Counted from the stretch's first letter, positions 35,246 through 43,170 are shown. The stretch: 64,000 nucleotides of DNA from UBA2336 sp964419145 (GCA_964419145.1 CAYQOM010000001.1:930001-994000), one strand, 5' to 3'. The notes: generated by a model from the letters alone, not told the origin. Numbers and translations: made by a program.

Positions 35246-35650
35246 ATGACAACATTAACTTCAGTTTATAAGGATGATTTACGAACGGAATCCGTGCACA
35301 CACGATCCGGAAACGTAGTGATTACCGATGCCCCGGTTGATAACAACGGAAAAGGTGAGGCTTTTAGTCCTACCGATTTGGTTTGTACCGCACTGAGTAC
35401 CTGTATGCTCACCACCATGGCTATCTGGGCAGAGCGTGAAGGCCTTGATTTGAAAGGTATGCACGTGGAGGTAATCAAAATTATGGCCTCAAACCCGAGA
35501 AAGATTGCAGAAATACAAGTGAAACTCAGCAAGCCCAATCTTGAGGCCACCCCAGCTCAAAAAAATCGATTACGGGAAATTGCTCACACATGTCCAGTGG
35601 CTTTAAGCCTGCACGATACGGTGAAACAAACTATTGAATTTGAGTTTTGA
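35246..35650 (+). CDS. OsmC family protein
   Basis: It is 134 residues. OsmC/Ohr proteins are peroxide-detoxifying thiol enzymes. The two catalytic cysteines appear as DLVCTALSTCML near residues 46-57 and HTCPVA near residue 115. The fold fits: a beta N-terminus, a long helix and the second Cys in a second helix. It is divergent from the hypothetical gene at 34444 and overlaps the ytxJ gene tail to tail by 20 bases. The neighbouring bacillithiol-system gene suggests a shared thiol-redox role, which is inference. Confidence 0.9.
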   Translation: MTTLTSVYKDDLRTESVHTRSGNVVITDAPVDNNGKGEAFSPTDLVCTALSTCMLTTMAIWAEREGLDLKGMHVEVIKIMASNPRKIAEIQVKLSKPNLEATPAQKNRLREIAHTCPVALSLHDTVKQTIEFEF

Positions 35651-35981
35651 TCGCATTTTTTAAATCGGCATAGCTGATGCCAAAATGCGACTGGTGATAA
35701 ACCGGCTTATTCTTTTCTATAATAATCACTTGTGGCGATTCATGTTCTATATCAAATTTTTCAGCAATCGCATTTGAAATCTGCCTGTAACTGATCAGGT
35801 CAAGAAAGTAGGGTTTAACCATCTTCATTTCTTCTTCCTGCCAACTTCGTTCCAGCCTGTCTAAAACAGCCCGGCTGACGGAACACCGTGTACTGTGTTT
35901 GAAGATGAGGATTTTTTGTTCGGATGATTCGCGGCTGATGTTGTTTACCTGTTCAAGGTCAGTAATGTCATTCCACTGCAT
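35631..35981 (-). CDS. ytxJ: Bacillithiol system redox-active protein YtxJ
   Basis: This 116-residue thioredoxin-like protein has a single active-site cysteine in HSTRCSVSRAVLD near residue 33. It ends with the family pattern ESPQVIIIEKNKPVYHQSHFGIS. YtxJ-type proteins are linked to reduction of bacillithiol-mixed disulfides. bshC, for bacillithiol synthesis, is elsewhere in this window (58.8-60.4 kb), supporting use of this thiol. It overlaps osmC by 20 bases at their 3' ends. Confidence 0.88.
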   Translation of the reverse strand: MQWNDITDLEQVNNISRESSEQKILIFKHSTRCSVSRAVLDRLERSWQEEEMKMVKPYFLDLISYRQISNAIAEKFDIEHESPQVIIIEKNKPVYHQSHFGISYADLKNAIKTQIQ

Positions 35982-35994
35982 AGGTTAAAATTGG

Positions 35995-38475
35995 TTAATC
36001 ATACCACAACCCATCTTCGCGCTTGTCGTAACGCGGTTTCTGAATTTTTTCTTTCAGATGGTCGGGTTGGGTATCACTTTTCTTGAACCAACGTGCCCAC
36101 AGTAGTTTAAAGTTCGTGAGTAAACCTTTTTCTTCTTTTACATTATTCTTGTTTGTTCTAACAAACTGTGCATCAGGGTGTAAATTTTTCTTCGCGAAGA
36201 GTTCGTATTTCTTCATTTTAATATTCCCCTGGTAATCGGTGGCGCGGGCAAAGGCTTTGCCGGGTTCACGCGTTTTCAGGGCTTCATCCGCACTGCTGGG
36301 GTTTCGTTTATAGTTCCATTCCAATTTTATTCCGCGAGCATATTCGCTGGCTTTTATGGATGACTTGGTCGGTCCGATTCCGGGTAACGAACCATCAGCA
36401 GCATGAGGTTTTTTACTGTAATCCTTTTGCTTCACCTTCACCTGCAGACCATCCACTTTATAGGTGGATTCACCGGGCTTACGTTTTTTCAATGCTTCTT
36501 CTGCGGAGTTGGGGTTTCGAACATAATTTTTCTTGAACCGCGAGAGCTTTGTATAACCCGTAAACGTTTCGCCCTGATCGCGCATGTCGGGATGCAGATC
36601 GAATTCCATCATTTTTCCGGGGAATCCGCCTACATCTTTGCTGGGTTCTTTCTTCTTTACTTTAACGGTTCCGCCAAAAGCGGCCATGCGCTCATCGTTA
36701 CGGCCTGGAGGGTAACGACCGGGTATGGGTGTTTCTTTATTGTTCCAAAGCTTTCCACTCACACTGCCACCACCTTTTAAAGGTTTCTTCGCTTTGATGT
36801 TTCCTGAATAACCCTCGCCTTGATCGCCAAAGGTTTTTCTAAACCGCAGGTTTCCCTGGTAGGTGGCCTGTTGCTCATCCGTTTTACCCGGAGCACGACC
36901 TAGTATCGGTTGGCCTTTGTTATTCCAGAGTTTGCCGCTTACACTGCCGCCACCTTTCAACGGTTTTCGCGCTTTAATACTTCCGCTGTATCCTTCACCT
37001 TGATCGTCAAACGTTTTTCTGAAACGGATATTCCCCTGATAGCGTGCGCCCAACTGATCCGTTTTACCCGGAGCACGACCCAGTATCGGCTGGCCTTTGT
37101 TGTTCCAGAGTTTGCCACTCACGCTGCCACCACCTTTCAAGGGCTTTCGGGCTTTAATGGTGCCGGTAAACAGTTCACCTTGGTCTCCGAATGTTTTTCT
37201 TCCGCGAATATTTCCAGCATAACCTTCACCTTGATCACCAAAAGTTTTTCTTCCGCGAATGTTTCCCGAATAGCCCTCGCCTTGTTGGCTAAATGTTTTT
37301 CTAAAACGAATGTTGCCCTGAAACTTATCAATCTTATTAGCACCAATACCCGGTGCGCGAACGGGTATCGGACCTTTACCTGTTCGTTTTTCCCCAGGTT
37401 GTGTGGCAGATTGGTATCCGCCACCCGGCATCATCCCTTTGTAAGGCTTATCACGATATTCCGGTTTTCTTTTCTTAGGTGAAAAGATGGCACTAATCTC
37501 TGTGCCGGGTTTGCTCGAAAAATTTCTTCCGCGAATGCGTCTTCCCGAAATGTCGCCCTTCCATGCTTTACCGGTTTGCGTTGCGGATCGGTAGCCGCCA
37601 AAAGCCGGACCTTTGTAGGGTTGATCGCCTTTGCGTTTTCGGCCGTAGTACGGTGAAGTAGTTGGCTTAATTACACCGGGTGTTGGTGTTTGATAATTTT
37701 TTGTTCGAAGTCTTCTACCCGAAATATCGCCTGTGTATGCACGTTCACCTTTTTGTTTTTTACTCCAGAAACCGGCATACGGATTTATACTCTTGTTGCG
37801 GATGTAAGGACGCGAAGCACTGACCGGAACCACGCGTTTCCTTTTCGGTGGCTGCGGTTGTGTTTGCATCTTTTTCAACTTCGCGAGTTGAGGTGCATTG
37901 GAAACCGGTCGCTCTATGCGTTGAGGTTTGCGTGAAGGATTATTTACAAACTTGTTATACTGCGGGTAAACATTGCGGATTTTTCCTGTAGCGGAACGTA
38001 CCTGAATGCGTTGTCGTGAGCCTGACCGCCAGCGTTGTTGTGGATCCTTTTCTGAAGGCCCCTTTTGCCCCATGTATTTTCCACTTTGCGGATACACGTT
38101 ACGTGCTTTATTCGACTGCGAGCGGGTTGAAGGAATTCGTCTGCCGGTGATGTCGCCTTTCCAGGCTCTTTCTTTTCCCTGAGGTGATTTCGCTCTATAA
38201 AAAAACGGGTTAATGGGTTTACCGGCTTTCTCTCCTTTTTTGGTTGCCGTGGCAGCGCGAGCCTTGTTTCGGGAGCCAATACGTTTACCAATTCCTTTCG
38301 ATTTTCCTTTTGGCGTTTTGGATTTAAACCTTGCTTCGCGCGATGGCTTGGTAGGCTGATCGCCTTTGGTGTTTTGGGAATAGGCGGGAATTAGAAACAA
38401 TACCAATAGCACGGCCAGGCTTAATCGAATGATAAGGCGTTGAATGGAGGCGCTATGCTGTTGTGTCTGCTTCAA
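35995..38475 (-). CDS. Large basic repeat protein, exported, unknown function
   Basis: It has 826 residues. A signal peptide (hydrophobic stretch ending near AYSQ, residue 33) precedes a very basic, low-hydrophobicity repeat region. Short units repeat (QGEGYSGNIRGRKTF-type, 17 residues). A 60-residue unit (KGGGSVSGKLWNNKG, ILGRAPGK, RFRKTFxDQGEGYSG) is present as three copies spaced 180 bases apart in the DNA (36.75-37.15 kb). Another motif, GDISGRR, occurs three times near residues 105-310. A C-terminal unit pattern (NPNSAEEALKKRKPGE) repeats twice. The end is a short basic-aromatic tail. No enzyme domain is seen. It is probably structural, cell-surface or matrix related, which is a guess. 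Unequal exchange could change repeat number. Confidence 0.75.
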   Translation of the reverse strand: MKQTQQHSASIQRLIIRLSLAVLLVLFLIPAYSQNTKGDQPTKPSREARFKSKTPKGKSKGIGKRIGSRNKARAATATKKGEKAGKPINPFFYRAKSPQGKERAWKGDITGRRIPSTRSQSNKARNVYPQSGKYMGQKGPSEKDPQQRWRSGSRQRIQVRSATGKIRNVYPQYNKFVNNPSRKPQRIERPVSNAPQLAKLKKMQTQPQPPKRKRVVPVSASRPYIRNKSINPYAGFWSKKQKGERAYTGDISGRRLRTKNYQTPTPGVIKPTTSPYYGRKRKGDQPYKGPAFGGYRSATQTGKAWKGDISGRRIRGRNFSSKPGTEISAIFSPKKRKPEYRDKPYKGMMPGGGYQSATQPGEKRTGKGPIPVRAPGIGANKIDKFQGNIRFRKTFSQQGEGYSGNIRGRKTFGDQGEGYAGNIRGRKTFGDQGELFTGTIKARKPLKGGGSVSGKLWNNKGQPILGRAPGKTDQLGARYQGNIRFRKTFDDQGEGYSGSIKARKPLKGGGSVSGKLWNNKGQPILGRAPGKTDEQQATYQGNLRFRKTFGDQGEGYSGNIKAKKPLKGGGSVSGKLWNNKETPIPGRYPPGRNDERMAAFGGTVKVKKKEPSKDVGGFPGKMMEFDLHPDMRDQGETFTGYTKLSRFKKNYVRNPNSAEEALKKRKPGESTYKVDGLQVKVKQKDYSKKPHAADGSLPGIGPTKSSIKASEYARGIKLEWNYKRNPSSADEALKTREPGKAFARATDYQGNIKMKKYELFAKKNLHPDAQFVRTNKNNVKEEKGLLTNFKLLWARWFKKSDTQPDHLKEKIQKPRYDKREDGLWYD

Positions 38476-38542
38476 AAAATGGGCGCTGAACCTGCTAAGA
38501 TAGTAAAAATCAGGATTTTGGTATGTTTTGATAACTTCCTTA

Positions 38543-40519
38543 TCAGAACGCCATTAAATCCTCAATCTTACTTTTTAAGCGGCCTTTGGGTAAAAAGTTT
38601 TGCTCAAGCGTAGGGGCAAAGGGTATGGGCGTATCCAGGCTGGCCACCCGCATTACAGGCGCATCCAGGTATTGGAAACAATGTTCGTTTATCCAGGCAC
38701 TGATTTCAGCGCCAACGCCTCCGGTCATGGTGTCTTCATGCAGGATCAGTACGCGATTCGTTTTCTTCACCGTTTTTTCAACAGCCTCTTTGTCCCACGG
38801 AAGCAACGTGCGCAAATCAAGTACATCGGCTTTTACATTCATGGATTCCAGAATTTCAGTAGCCCAATGGACACCCATACCGTAGGTGATGATGGAGAGA
38901 TCAGTTCCTTCACGAACAAGTTTGGCTTTGCCGATTTCTACTGTGTAATAGTCATCCGGCACAAGTTCTTTAACCGAACGATATAATAATTTGTGTTCGA
39001 AGTACATCACCGGATTCGGATCTTCAAACGATGCACACAACAAGCCTTTCGCATCGTATGGATTTGACGGGTAAACAATTTTCAATCCGGGTGTGTGAAA
39101 GAACCACGCTTCGTTGCTCTGCGAGTGAAAGGGACCAGCGGCTGTGCCCGCACCCGTTGGCATGCGCACCACCACATCAGCGTTTTGTCCCCAACGCCAG
39201 TGTGCTTTGGCCAGGTTGTTTACAATTTGCGTAATGCCTTCTGATACAAAGTCAGCAAATTGCATTTCAACCATCGCCTTCATGCCTTTAATGGAAAGGC
39301 CAAGGCCTGCACCCAAAATGGCCGACTCGCAAATGGGTGTATTGCGGACACGCGCTTTACCGAATTGCTTCACAAAACCATCGGTGATTTTAAACACGCC
39401 ACCGTACTCGGCAATATCCTGCCCCATCAGTACAAGATTTGGAAAGCGTTCCATGCTTTGACGAAGTCCATCGCTTATGGCATCAATGAAACGCTTCTCT
39501 GTAGATGTTTCCGATGATGGTTTTATTTCACTTGAAATATGTGGAGCGTACACATCGTTGAGTTCTGTTTCCGTATCCGCTTGCGGATGGGTTTCCTCAA
39601 AAGCAACGTTTAGTCCCGCTTCAATATCTTTCTTGATTTTCTTTCGGATGTTTTCAATCTCTTTCTCGCTTAAAATTCCCTCGGCAACCAGAAACTTTTC
39701 GTAATTCTCTACAGGATCTTTTTGTGCCCACATGTCCATGAGTTCTTTCGGAACGTATTTGGTTCCTGAGGCTTCTTCATGTCCGCGCATGCGGAAGGTT
39801 ATGCACTCCAACAAAATTGGTCTTGGATTTTTGCGAATGTCTTCTGCAAGTTTTTTTACAGTACTATATACTTCCAGTATGTTATTACCATCAACCTGTA
39901 CTCCTTCAATGCCATAGCCTATGGCTTTGTCGACAAAACTTTTGCAACGGAATTGTTCATTGCTGGGGGTAGACAATCCATAGCCGTTATTTTCAATCAC
40001 AAAAATTACGGGCAAATCCCACACGGCTGCCACGTTAACGGCTTCATGAAAATCGCCTTCGCTTGTTCCGCCATCGCCATTGAAAACGGCTGTTACCTTC
40101 TCTTCGTTTTTCAGTTTGGTGGCCAGTGCAACTCCATCCGCCACACCGTTTTGCGGGCCCAGGTGAGAGATCATCCCCACGATATGATGTTCGTTGTTTC
40201 CGAAATGAAAGGAACGGTCACGGCCTTTTGTATAACCCATCATAGTGCCTTGCCACTGAGCAAATAACCGATCGAATGGCATGTTGCGCGAAGTGAACAC
40301 ACCCAGGTTGCGGTGCATGGGTAAAATGTACTCGTCTTTGTCGAGCGCTTCGGTTAAGCCAACGGCTATGGCCTCCTGCCCGATGCCGCTGAACCATTTG
40401 CTGATTTTATTTTGCCGGAGCAGGATCAGCATTTTCTCTTCAATTAAACGCGGACGAACAAGTGCTTCGTAGAGGTGTTTAAGTTGGGCGTCTGAAAAAT
40501 CACTTCGTTGAAAATTCAT
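38543..40519 (-). CDS. Fused alpha-beta E1 component of a 2-oxoacid dehydrogenase
   Basis: This thiamine-diphosphate enzyme has 658 residues and decarboxylates a 2-oxoacid for transfer to an E2 lipoyl protein. Residues 1-320 are the alpha part: GIGQEAIAVGL, RGHEEASG and the ThDP motif GDGGTSEGDFHEAVN near residue 150 with NNGYGLST. Residues 335-658 are the beta part: MGQDIAEYGGVFKIT and RNTPICESAILG. Alpha and beta are separate genes in many bacteria but joined here, as in other Bacteroidota. It may act on branched-chain oxoacids or pyruvate, and no E2 gene is nearby to decide. Confidence 0.9.
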   Translation of the reverse strand: MNFQRSDFSDAQLKHLYEALVRPRLIEEKMLILLRQNKISKWFSGIGQEAIAVGLTEALDKDEYILPMHRNLGVFTSRNMPFDRLFAQWQGTMMGYTKGRDRSFHFGNNEHHIVGMISHLGPQNGVADGVALATKLKNEEKVTAVFNGDGGTSEGDFHEAVNVAAVWDLPVIFVIENNGYGLSTPSNEQFRCKSFVDKAIGYGIEGVQVDGNNILEVYSTVKKLAEDIRKNPRPILLECITFRMRGHEEASGTKYVPKELMDMWAQKDPVENYEKFLVAEGILSEKEIENIRKKIKKDIEAGLNVAFEETHPQADTETELNDVYAPHISSEIKPSSETSTEKRFIDAISDGLRQSMERFPNLVLMGQDIAEYGGVFKITDGFVKQFGKARVRNTPICESAILGAGLGLSIKGMKAMVEMQFADFVSEGITQIVNNLAKAHWRWGQNADVVVRMPTGAGTAAGPFHSQSNEAWFFHTPGLKIVYPSNPYDAKGLLCASFEDPNPVMYFEHKLLYRSVKELVPDDYYTVEIGKAKLVREGTDLSIITYGMGVHWATEILESMNVKADVLDLRTLLPWDKEAVEKTVKKTNRVLILHEDTMTGGVGAEISAWINEHCFQYLDAPVMRVASLDTPIPFAPTLEQNFLPKGRLKSKIEDLMAF

Positions 40520-40564
40520 GGTACAGGGTAAAAGGACTGCAAATTTAAACGGGATGTGTGGAAC

Positions 40565-40600
40565 TTGTTTGTACGTATTTAAAGTTTATTTTTGTACGTA
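40565..40600 (+). promoter_or_regulatory. Promoter and direct repeats controlling the toxin-antitoxin genes
   Basis: TTG (40565-40567), 19 bases, then TATTTTTG (40587-40594) matches a Bacteroidota promoter. TTTGTACGTA is repeated exactly at 40568-40577 and 40591-40600, so the repeats overlap the -33 side and the -7 box. Such a layout suits autorepression by the encoded antitoxin. The ATG at 40613 lies about 12 bases past the likely start. Confidence 0.55.
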
Positions 40601-40612
40601 GAGGTAATCGCT

Positions 40613-40852
40613 ATGGACGAAGTAAAATTAACCCTGAAACTCAAGAAAAAGACCATTGAAAAGGGAAAACGGTATGCCCGCAAGCGTAATACGAGTCTGT
40701 CGAAAATGGTAGAAAACTACCTGGAAAAGATTACACAACAAGAAGGAGATGAAATTACCCCCCTGGTGAAGAGTCTATCGGGAGTTCTCAAAGGGGATTC
40801 GCTCGAATACAAGTCGGGTTATGCAGACTACCTAGATCGCAAGTACAAGTAA
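40613..40852 (+). CDS. Antitoxin-like protein (DUF6364-type)
   Basis: This small basic protein has 79 residues from the ATG at 40613 (MDEVKLTLKLKKKTIEKGK). A strand-helix-helix N-terminus (VKLTLKL, then KGKRYARKRNTSLSKMVENYL) resembles ribbon-helix-helix DNA-binding antitoxins. The tail would contact the toxin. Its stop and the toxin ATG overlap as TAATG, so the two are translated together. Two direct repeats overlap the promoter, as expected for autoregulation. Family assignment is by pattern only. Confidence 0.78.
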   Translation: MDEVKLTLKLKKKTIEKGKRYARKRNTSLSKMVENYLEKITQQEGDEITPLVKSLSGVLKGDSLEYKSGYADYLDRKYK

Positions 40853-41262
40853 TGGACCGCGTATTTGTTGACACCGATGTGATACTGGATTTGCTTGGCG
40901 AGCGTCAGCCTTTTTACAAGGGAGCAGCGCATCTTTTTTCAAAAGCGGATAAGGGCGAAATTAAACTTCACGTATCCTCACTCAGCTTTGCCAACACGCA
41001 TTACGTGCTCCGAAAAAAATTTTCTGATAGGGAAACAAGAAAGATTCTCTCCGGGTTTAAAGTTTTGGTATCGGTGTTACCGGTTACGGATAAGGCAATT
41101 GATTTGGCGCTTGCTTCGCGGTTTTCCGATTTTGAAGATGCCATTCAATATTTCACAGCAATAGAGCACGCTATAAAAACCCTGATCACACGAAATTTGA
41201 AAGATTATAAACATGCTGACATTCCGGTAATGACGGCCGACAGCTATTTAAAAACACTTTAA
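40852..41262 (+). CDS. PIN-domain toxin-like ribonuclease (VapC-like)
   Basis: The protein has 136 residues. PIN-domain acidic residues are visible: Asp7 in VFVDTDVILDLL, with Asp9 nearby, and the FEDAIQYFTA stretch with Asp96. TRNLKDYK near residues 113-120 gives the final conserved Arg-Asn and Asp. VapC-type toxins cleave RNA (tRNA or rRNA in studied cases), and the target here is unknown. It begins in the antitoxin stop (TAATG) and ends in the M16 peptidase start (TAATG), so three genes are coupled. Confidence 0.85.
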   Translation: MDRVFVDTDVILDLLGERQPFYKGAAHLFSKADKGEIKLHVSSLSFANTHYVLRKKFSDRETRKILSGFKVLVSVLPVTDKAIDLALASRFSDFEDAIQYFTAIEHAIKTLITRNLKDYKHADIPVMTADSYLKTL

Positions 41263-42497
41263 TGATTGCCTATTCTGAATTTACCCTTGATAATGGCTTA
41301 CGTGTAATCGTGCATGAAGATCACACCGTGCAGATTGCCGTCATGAATATCCTATATGATGTGGGCTCACGTGATGAAGACGAAAATAAAACGGGCTTTG
41401 CGCATTTGTTTGAACACCTCATGTTCGGAGGCTCGGTTAATATTCCCAATTATGACGAACCGTTGCAGCGTGTAGGTGGGGAAAACAATGCCTTCACCAA
41501 TACCGACATCACCAACTATTACCTCACCGTTCCGGCTGCTAATATTGAAACTGGTTTTTGGCTGGAGAGCGATCGCATGTTAAGCCTTTCGTTTGATCCG
41601 AATGTACTGGAGGTTCAGCGAAAAGTGGTGATCGAAGAATTTAAGCAGCGTTACCTCAACCAGCCGTATGGTGATGTTTGGTTAAAGCTGCGACCGTTAG
41701 CGTACCAGGTGCATCCATACAAGTGGGCAACCATTGGTAAAGACATCAGTCATATTGAACGCGCCACGATGGATGATGTGAAAGAATTTTTCTTTTCGCA
41801 TTACGTTCCGAACAACGCTGTACTTGTAGTGGCGGGCAATGTTACAGTTGATCAGGTACGCGGTTTAGCTGAGAAATGGTTTGGACCTATTCCGGCTGGC
41901 AAGAAAAGAAAACGTGCATTGAAGCCAGAACCTGCTCAAGCCACCAAACGGCAATTAGTTATAGAGGCCAATGTTCCCGCGAATGCATTTTACAAAGTGT
42001 ATCACATGCCGGGTCGCTTTCATAACGACTATTTTGCTGCCGATTTATTGAGTGATGTGTTAGGCCGTGGTCAATCGAGTCGGCTGTATAATACCCTGGT
42101 GAAGGAAAAGGAAATTTTTACATCGCTATCTTCATTTGTGATGGGCACTCTCGATCCGGGTTTGTTGGCGATTAGTGGTCGGGTAAAGGATGGTATCTCT
42201 CTGGAGCAGGCCGAGGAGGAAGTGCAGCAGGTAGTAAATGAGGTATTAAAAAATGGCGTGGAGCAGGAAGAACTTGAGAAAGTAAAAAATCAATCTCAAA
42301 CCACCTTCGAGTTTGATGAAGTGGAGGTGATGAATCGTGCGATGAACCTGGCCTTCGCGTCACTTTCAGGTGATGTAGAGCGGGTAAATAAAGAACGTGA
42401 CATGATGAATCAAGTCTCTACGCAAGATATTATGCGCGTGGCGGAAGAGATTTTGCGAGAAGAGAACGCAAGCGTGATGTATTACAAAGCAGGGTGA
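41262..42497 (+). CDS. M16 family zinc metallopeptidase
   Basis: The protein is 411 residues. The inverted zinc motif HxxEH is seen in HLFEHLMFGG near residue 47, with the third ligand glutamate expected about 75 residues later (near VVIEEFKQR). The C-terminal part has the usual second M16 fold, with HMPGRFHNDYFAADLLSDVLGRGQSSRL. The protein is cytoplasmic or periplasmic with no clear signal peptide. In relatives a second, often inactive M16 gene usually follows, but here a REP-associated transposase does. Its ATG overlaps the PIN toxin stop by one base, so it shares the toxin-antitoxin transcript. Confidence 0.9.
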   Translation: MIAYSEFTLDNGLRVIVHEDHTVQIAVMNILYDVGSRDEDENKTGFAHLFEHLMFGGSVNIPNYDEPLQRVGGENNAFTNTDITNYYLTVPAANIETGFWLESDRMLSLSFDPNVLEVQRKVVIEEFKQRYLNQPYGDVWLKLRPLAYQVHPYKWATIGKDISHIERATMDDVKEFFFSHYVPNNAVLVVAGNVTVDQVRGLAEKWFGPIPAGKKRKRALKPEPAQATKRQLVIEANVPANAFYKVYHMPGRFHNDYFAADLLSDVLGRGQSSRLYNTLVKEKEIFTSLSSFVMGTLDPGLLAISGRVKDGISLEQAEEEVQQVVNEVLKNGVEQEELEKVKNQSQTTFEFDEVEVMNRAMNLAFASLSGDVERVNKERDMMNQVSTQDIMRVAEEILREENASVMYYKAG

Positions 42498-42504
42498 GAG
42501 AATC

Positions 42505-42522
42505 GGTCGTCCCTACGGGACT
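42505..42522 (+). repeat. REP-like hairpin 1 (upstream)
   Basis: GGTCGTCCCTACGGGACT has a GTCCC/GGGAC stem with a TAC loop, preceded by GGTC. It is the first of four related copies around the transposase gene. The next copy follows 30 bases later, after a small extra hairpin (GTATGG/CCATAC, 42535-42552). Confidence 0.8.
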
Positions 42523-42552
42523 TGTTCATTCATTGTATGGATGTTACCATAC

Positions 42553-42571
42553 GGTCGTCCCTAAAGGGACT
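42553..42571 (+). repeat. REP-like hairpin 2 (upstream)
   Basis: GGTCGTCCCTAAAGGGACT has the same GGTC head and GTCCC/GGGAC stem as copy 1, with a TAAA loop. It has the same orientation as copy 1, which suits a guide-plus-hairpin repeat recognised by a REP-associated tyrosine transposase. Confidence 0.8.
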
Positions 42572-42617
42572 CCGGGATTATAGTAGTAAGCTCGTTTAAT
42601 TATCTTCAAGACAATAA

Positions 42618-43079
42618 ATGGCTAATACCTACTCACAAGTAAATATTCATTGTGTTTTCGCGGTTAAAGGACGCGAGAATCTGATCACCAAATCCTTCAG
42701 GGATGATTTACATCGCTACATGTCTGGAATTTTGAAAAGCGATGGTTCATATCCTTTGGCTGTTAATGGTTGGTTAGATCACGTTCATGTTTTCTTTGAG
42801 TTACCGATGACCATGGCCATTTCTGATCAGATGAGAATGCTTAAGGCTACCTCCTCAAAATGGATCAATGATAATAGGTTGGTCAAAGGAAAATTCAGGT
42901 GGCAGGAGGGCTACGGTGCTTTTTCTTACGCAAAGTCGCAACGCGATGTAGTAATTAACTACATCAAAAATCAGGAAGAGCATCACATGAAGCAAAGTTT
43001 TAAGCAAGAGTATCTTGAATTGTTGGAAAAATTTGAGATACCTTATGACGAAAGGTATATCTTCGAGTTTTACGATTAA
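42618..43079 (+). CDS. REP-associated tyrosine transposase (IS200/IS605-like Y1 family)
   Basis: This single-strand DNA transposase-like protein has 153 residues. The HUH metal motif is H55-V-H57 within WLDHVHVFFEL, and the catalytic tyrosine is Y115 in VINYIKNQ. It is flanked by four REP-like hairpins: two upstream in one orientation and two downstream reversed. That is the layout of REP-RAYT elements, in which a domesticated transposase propagates REPs rather than itself. It has no IS ends or target duplication that I can see. It is likely functional by residue count. Whether it moves or serves the host is unknown. Confidence 0.88.
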   Translation: MANTYSQVNIHCVFAVKGRENLITKSFRDDLHRYMSGILKSDGSYPLAVNGWLDHVHVFFELPMTMAISDQMRMLKATSSKWINDNRLVKGKFRWQEGYGAFSYAKSQRDVVINYIKNQEEHHMKQSFKQEYLELLEKFEIPYDERYIFEFYD

Positions 43080-43099
43080 AGAAGGGAACAAATTGGCTC

Positions 43100-43118
43100 A
43101 GTCCCGTGAGGGACGGCC
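43100..43118 (-). repeat. REP-like hairpin 3 (downstream, reversed)
   Basis: AGTCCCGTGAGGGACGGCC on the plus strand equals GGCCGTCCCTCACGGGACT on the minus strand. The head differs by one base from the other copies (GGCC for GGTC). Orientation is opposite to the upstream pair. Confidence 0.78.
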
Positions 43119-43149
43119 TTATGGTAAGAGGATAAATATAAATTAGATT

Positions 43150-43168
43150 AGTCCCGTTAGGGACGACC
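43150..43168 (-). repeat. REP-like hairpin 4 (downstream, reversed), next to the ispF start
   Basis: AGTCCCGTTAGGGACGACC on the plus strand equals GGTCGTCCCTAACGGGACT on the minus strand, with a perfect GGTC head. It ends two bases before the ispF ATG at 43171, so its hairpin would lie over the ribosome-entry zone of ispF. Confidence 0.8.
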
Positions 43169-43170
43169 TT

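Noticed and set aside
36750..37150. Regular 180-base DNA repeats, considered as a CRISPR array
   Set aside because: The period is 180 bases and the whole repeat is coding and in frame; there are no short identical repeats separated by unique spacers and no cas genes.
36403..37482. Plus-strand frames inside the repeat protein locus, up to 190 residues
   Set aside because: They are antisense to the basic repeat protein; their repeated Phe/Thr/Ala segments are the mirror of its repeats, and no independent start signal is seen.
39779..40267. 162-residue plus-strand frame in the E1 gene region
   Set aside because: It is antisense to the well supported dehydrogenase gene and has no recognisable protein.
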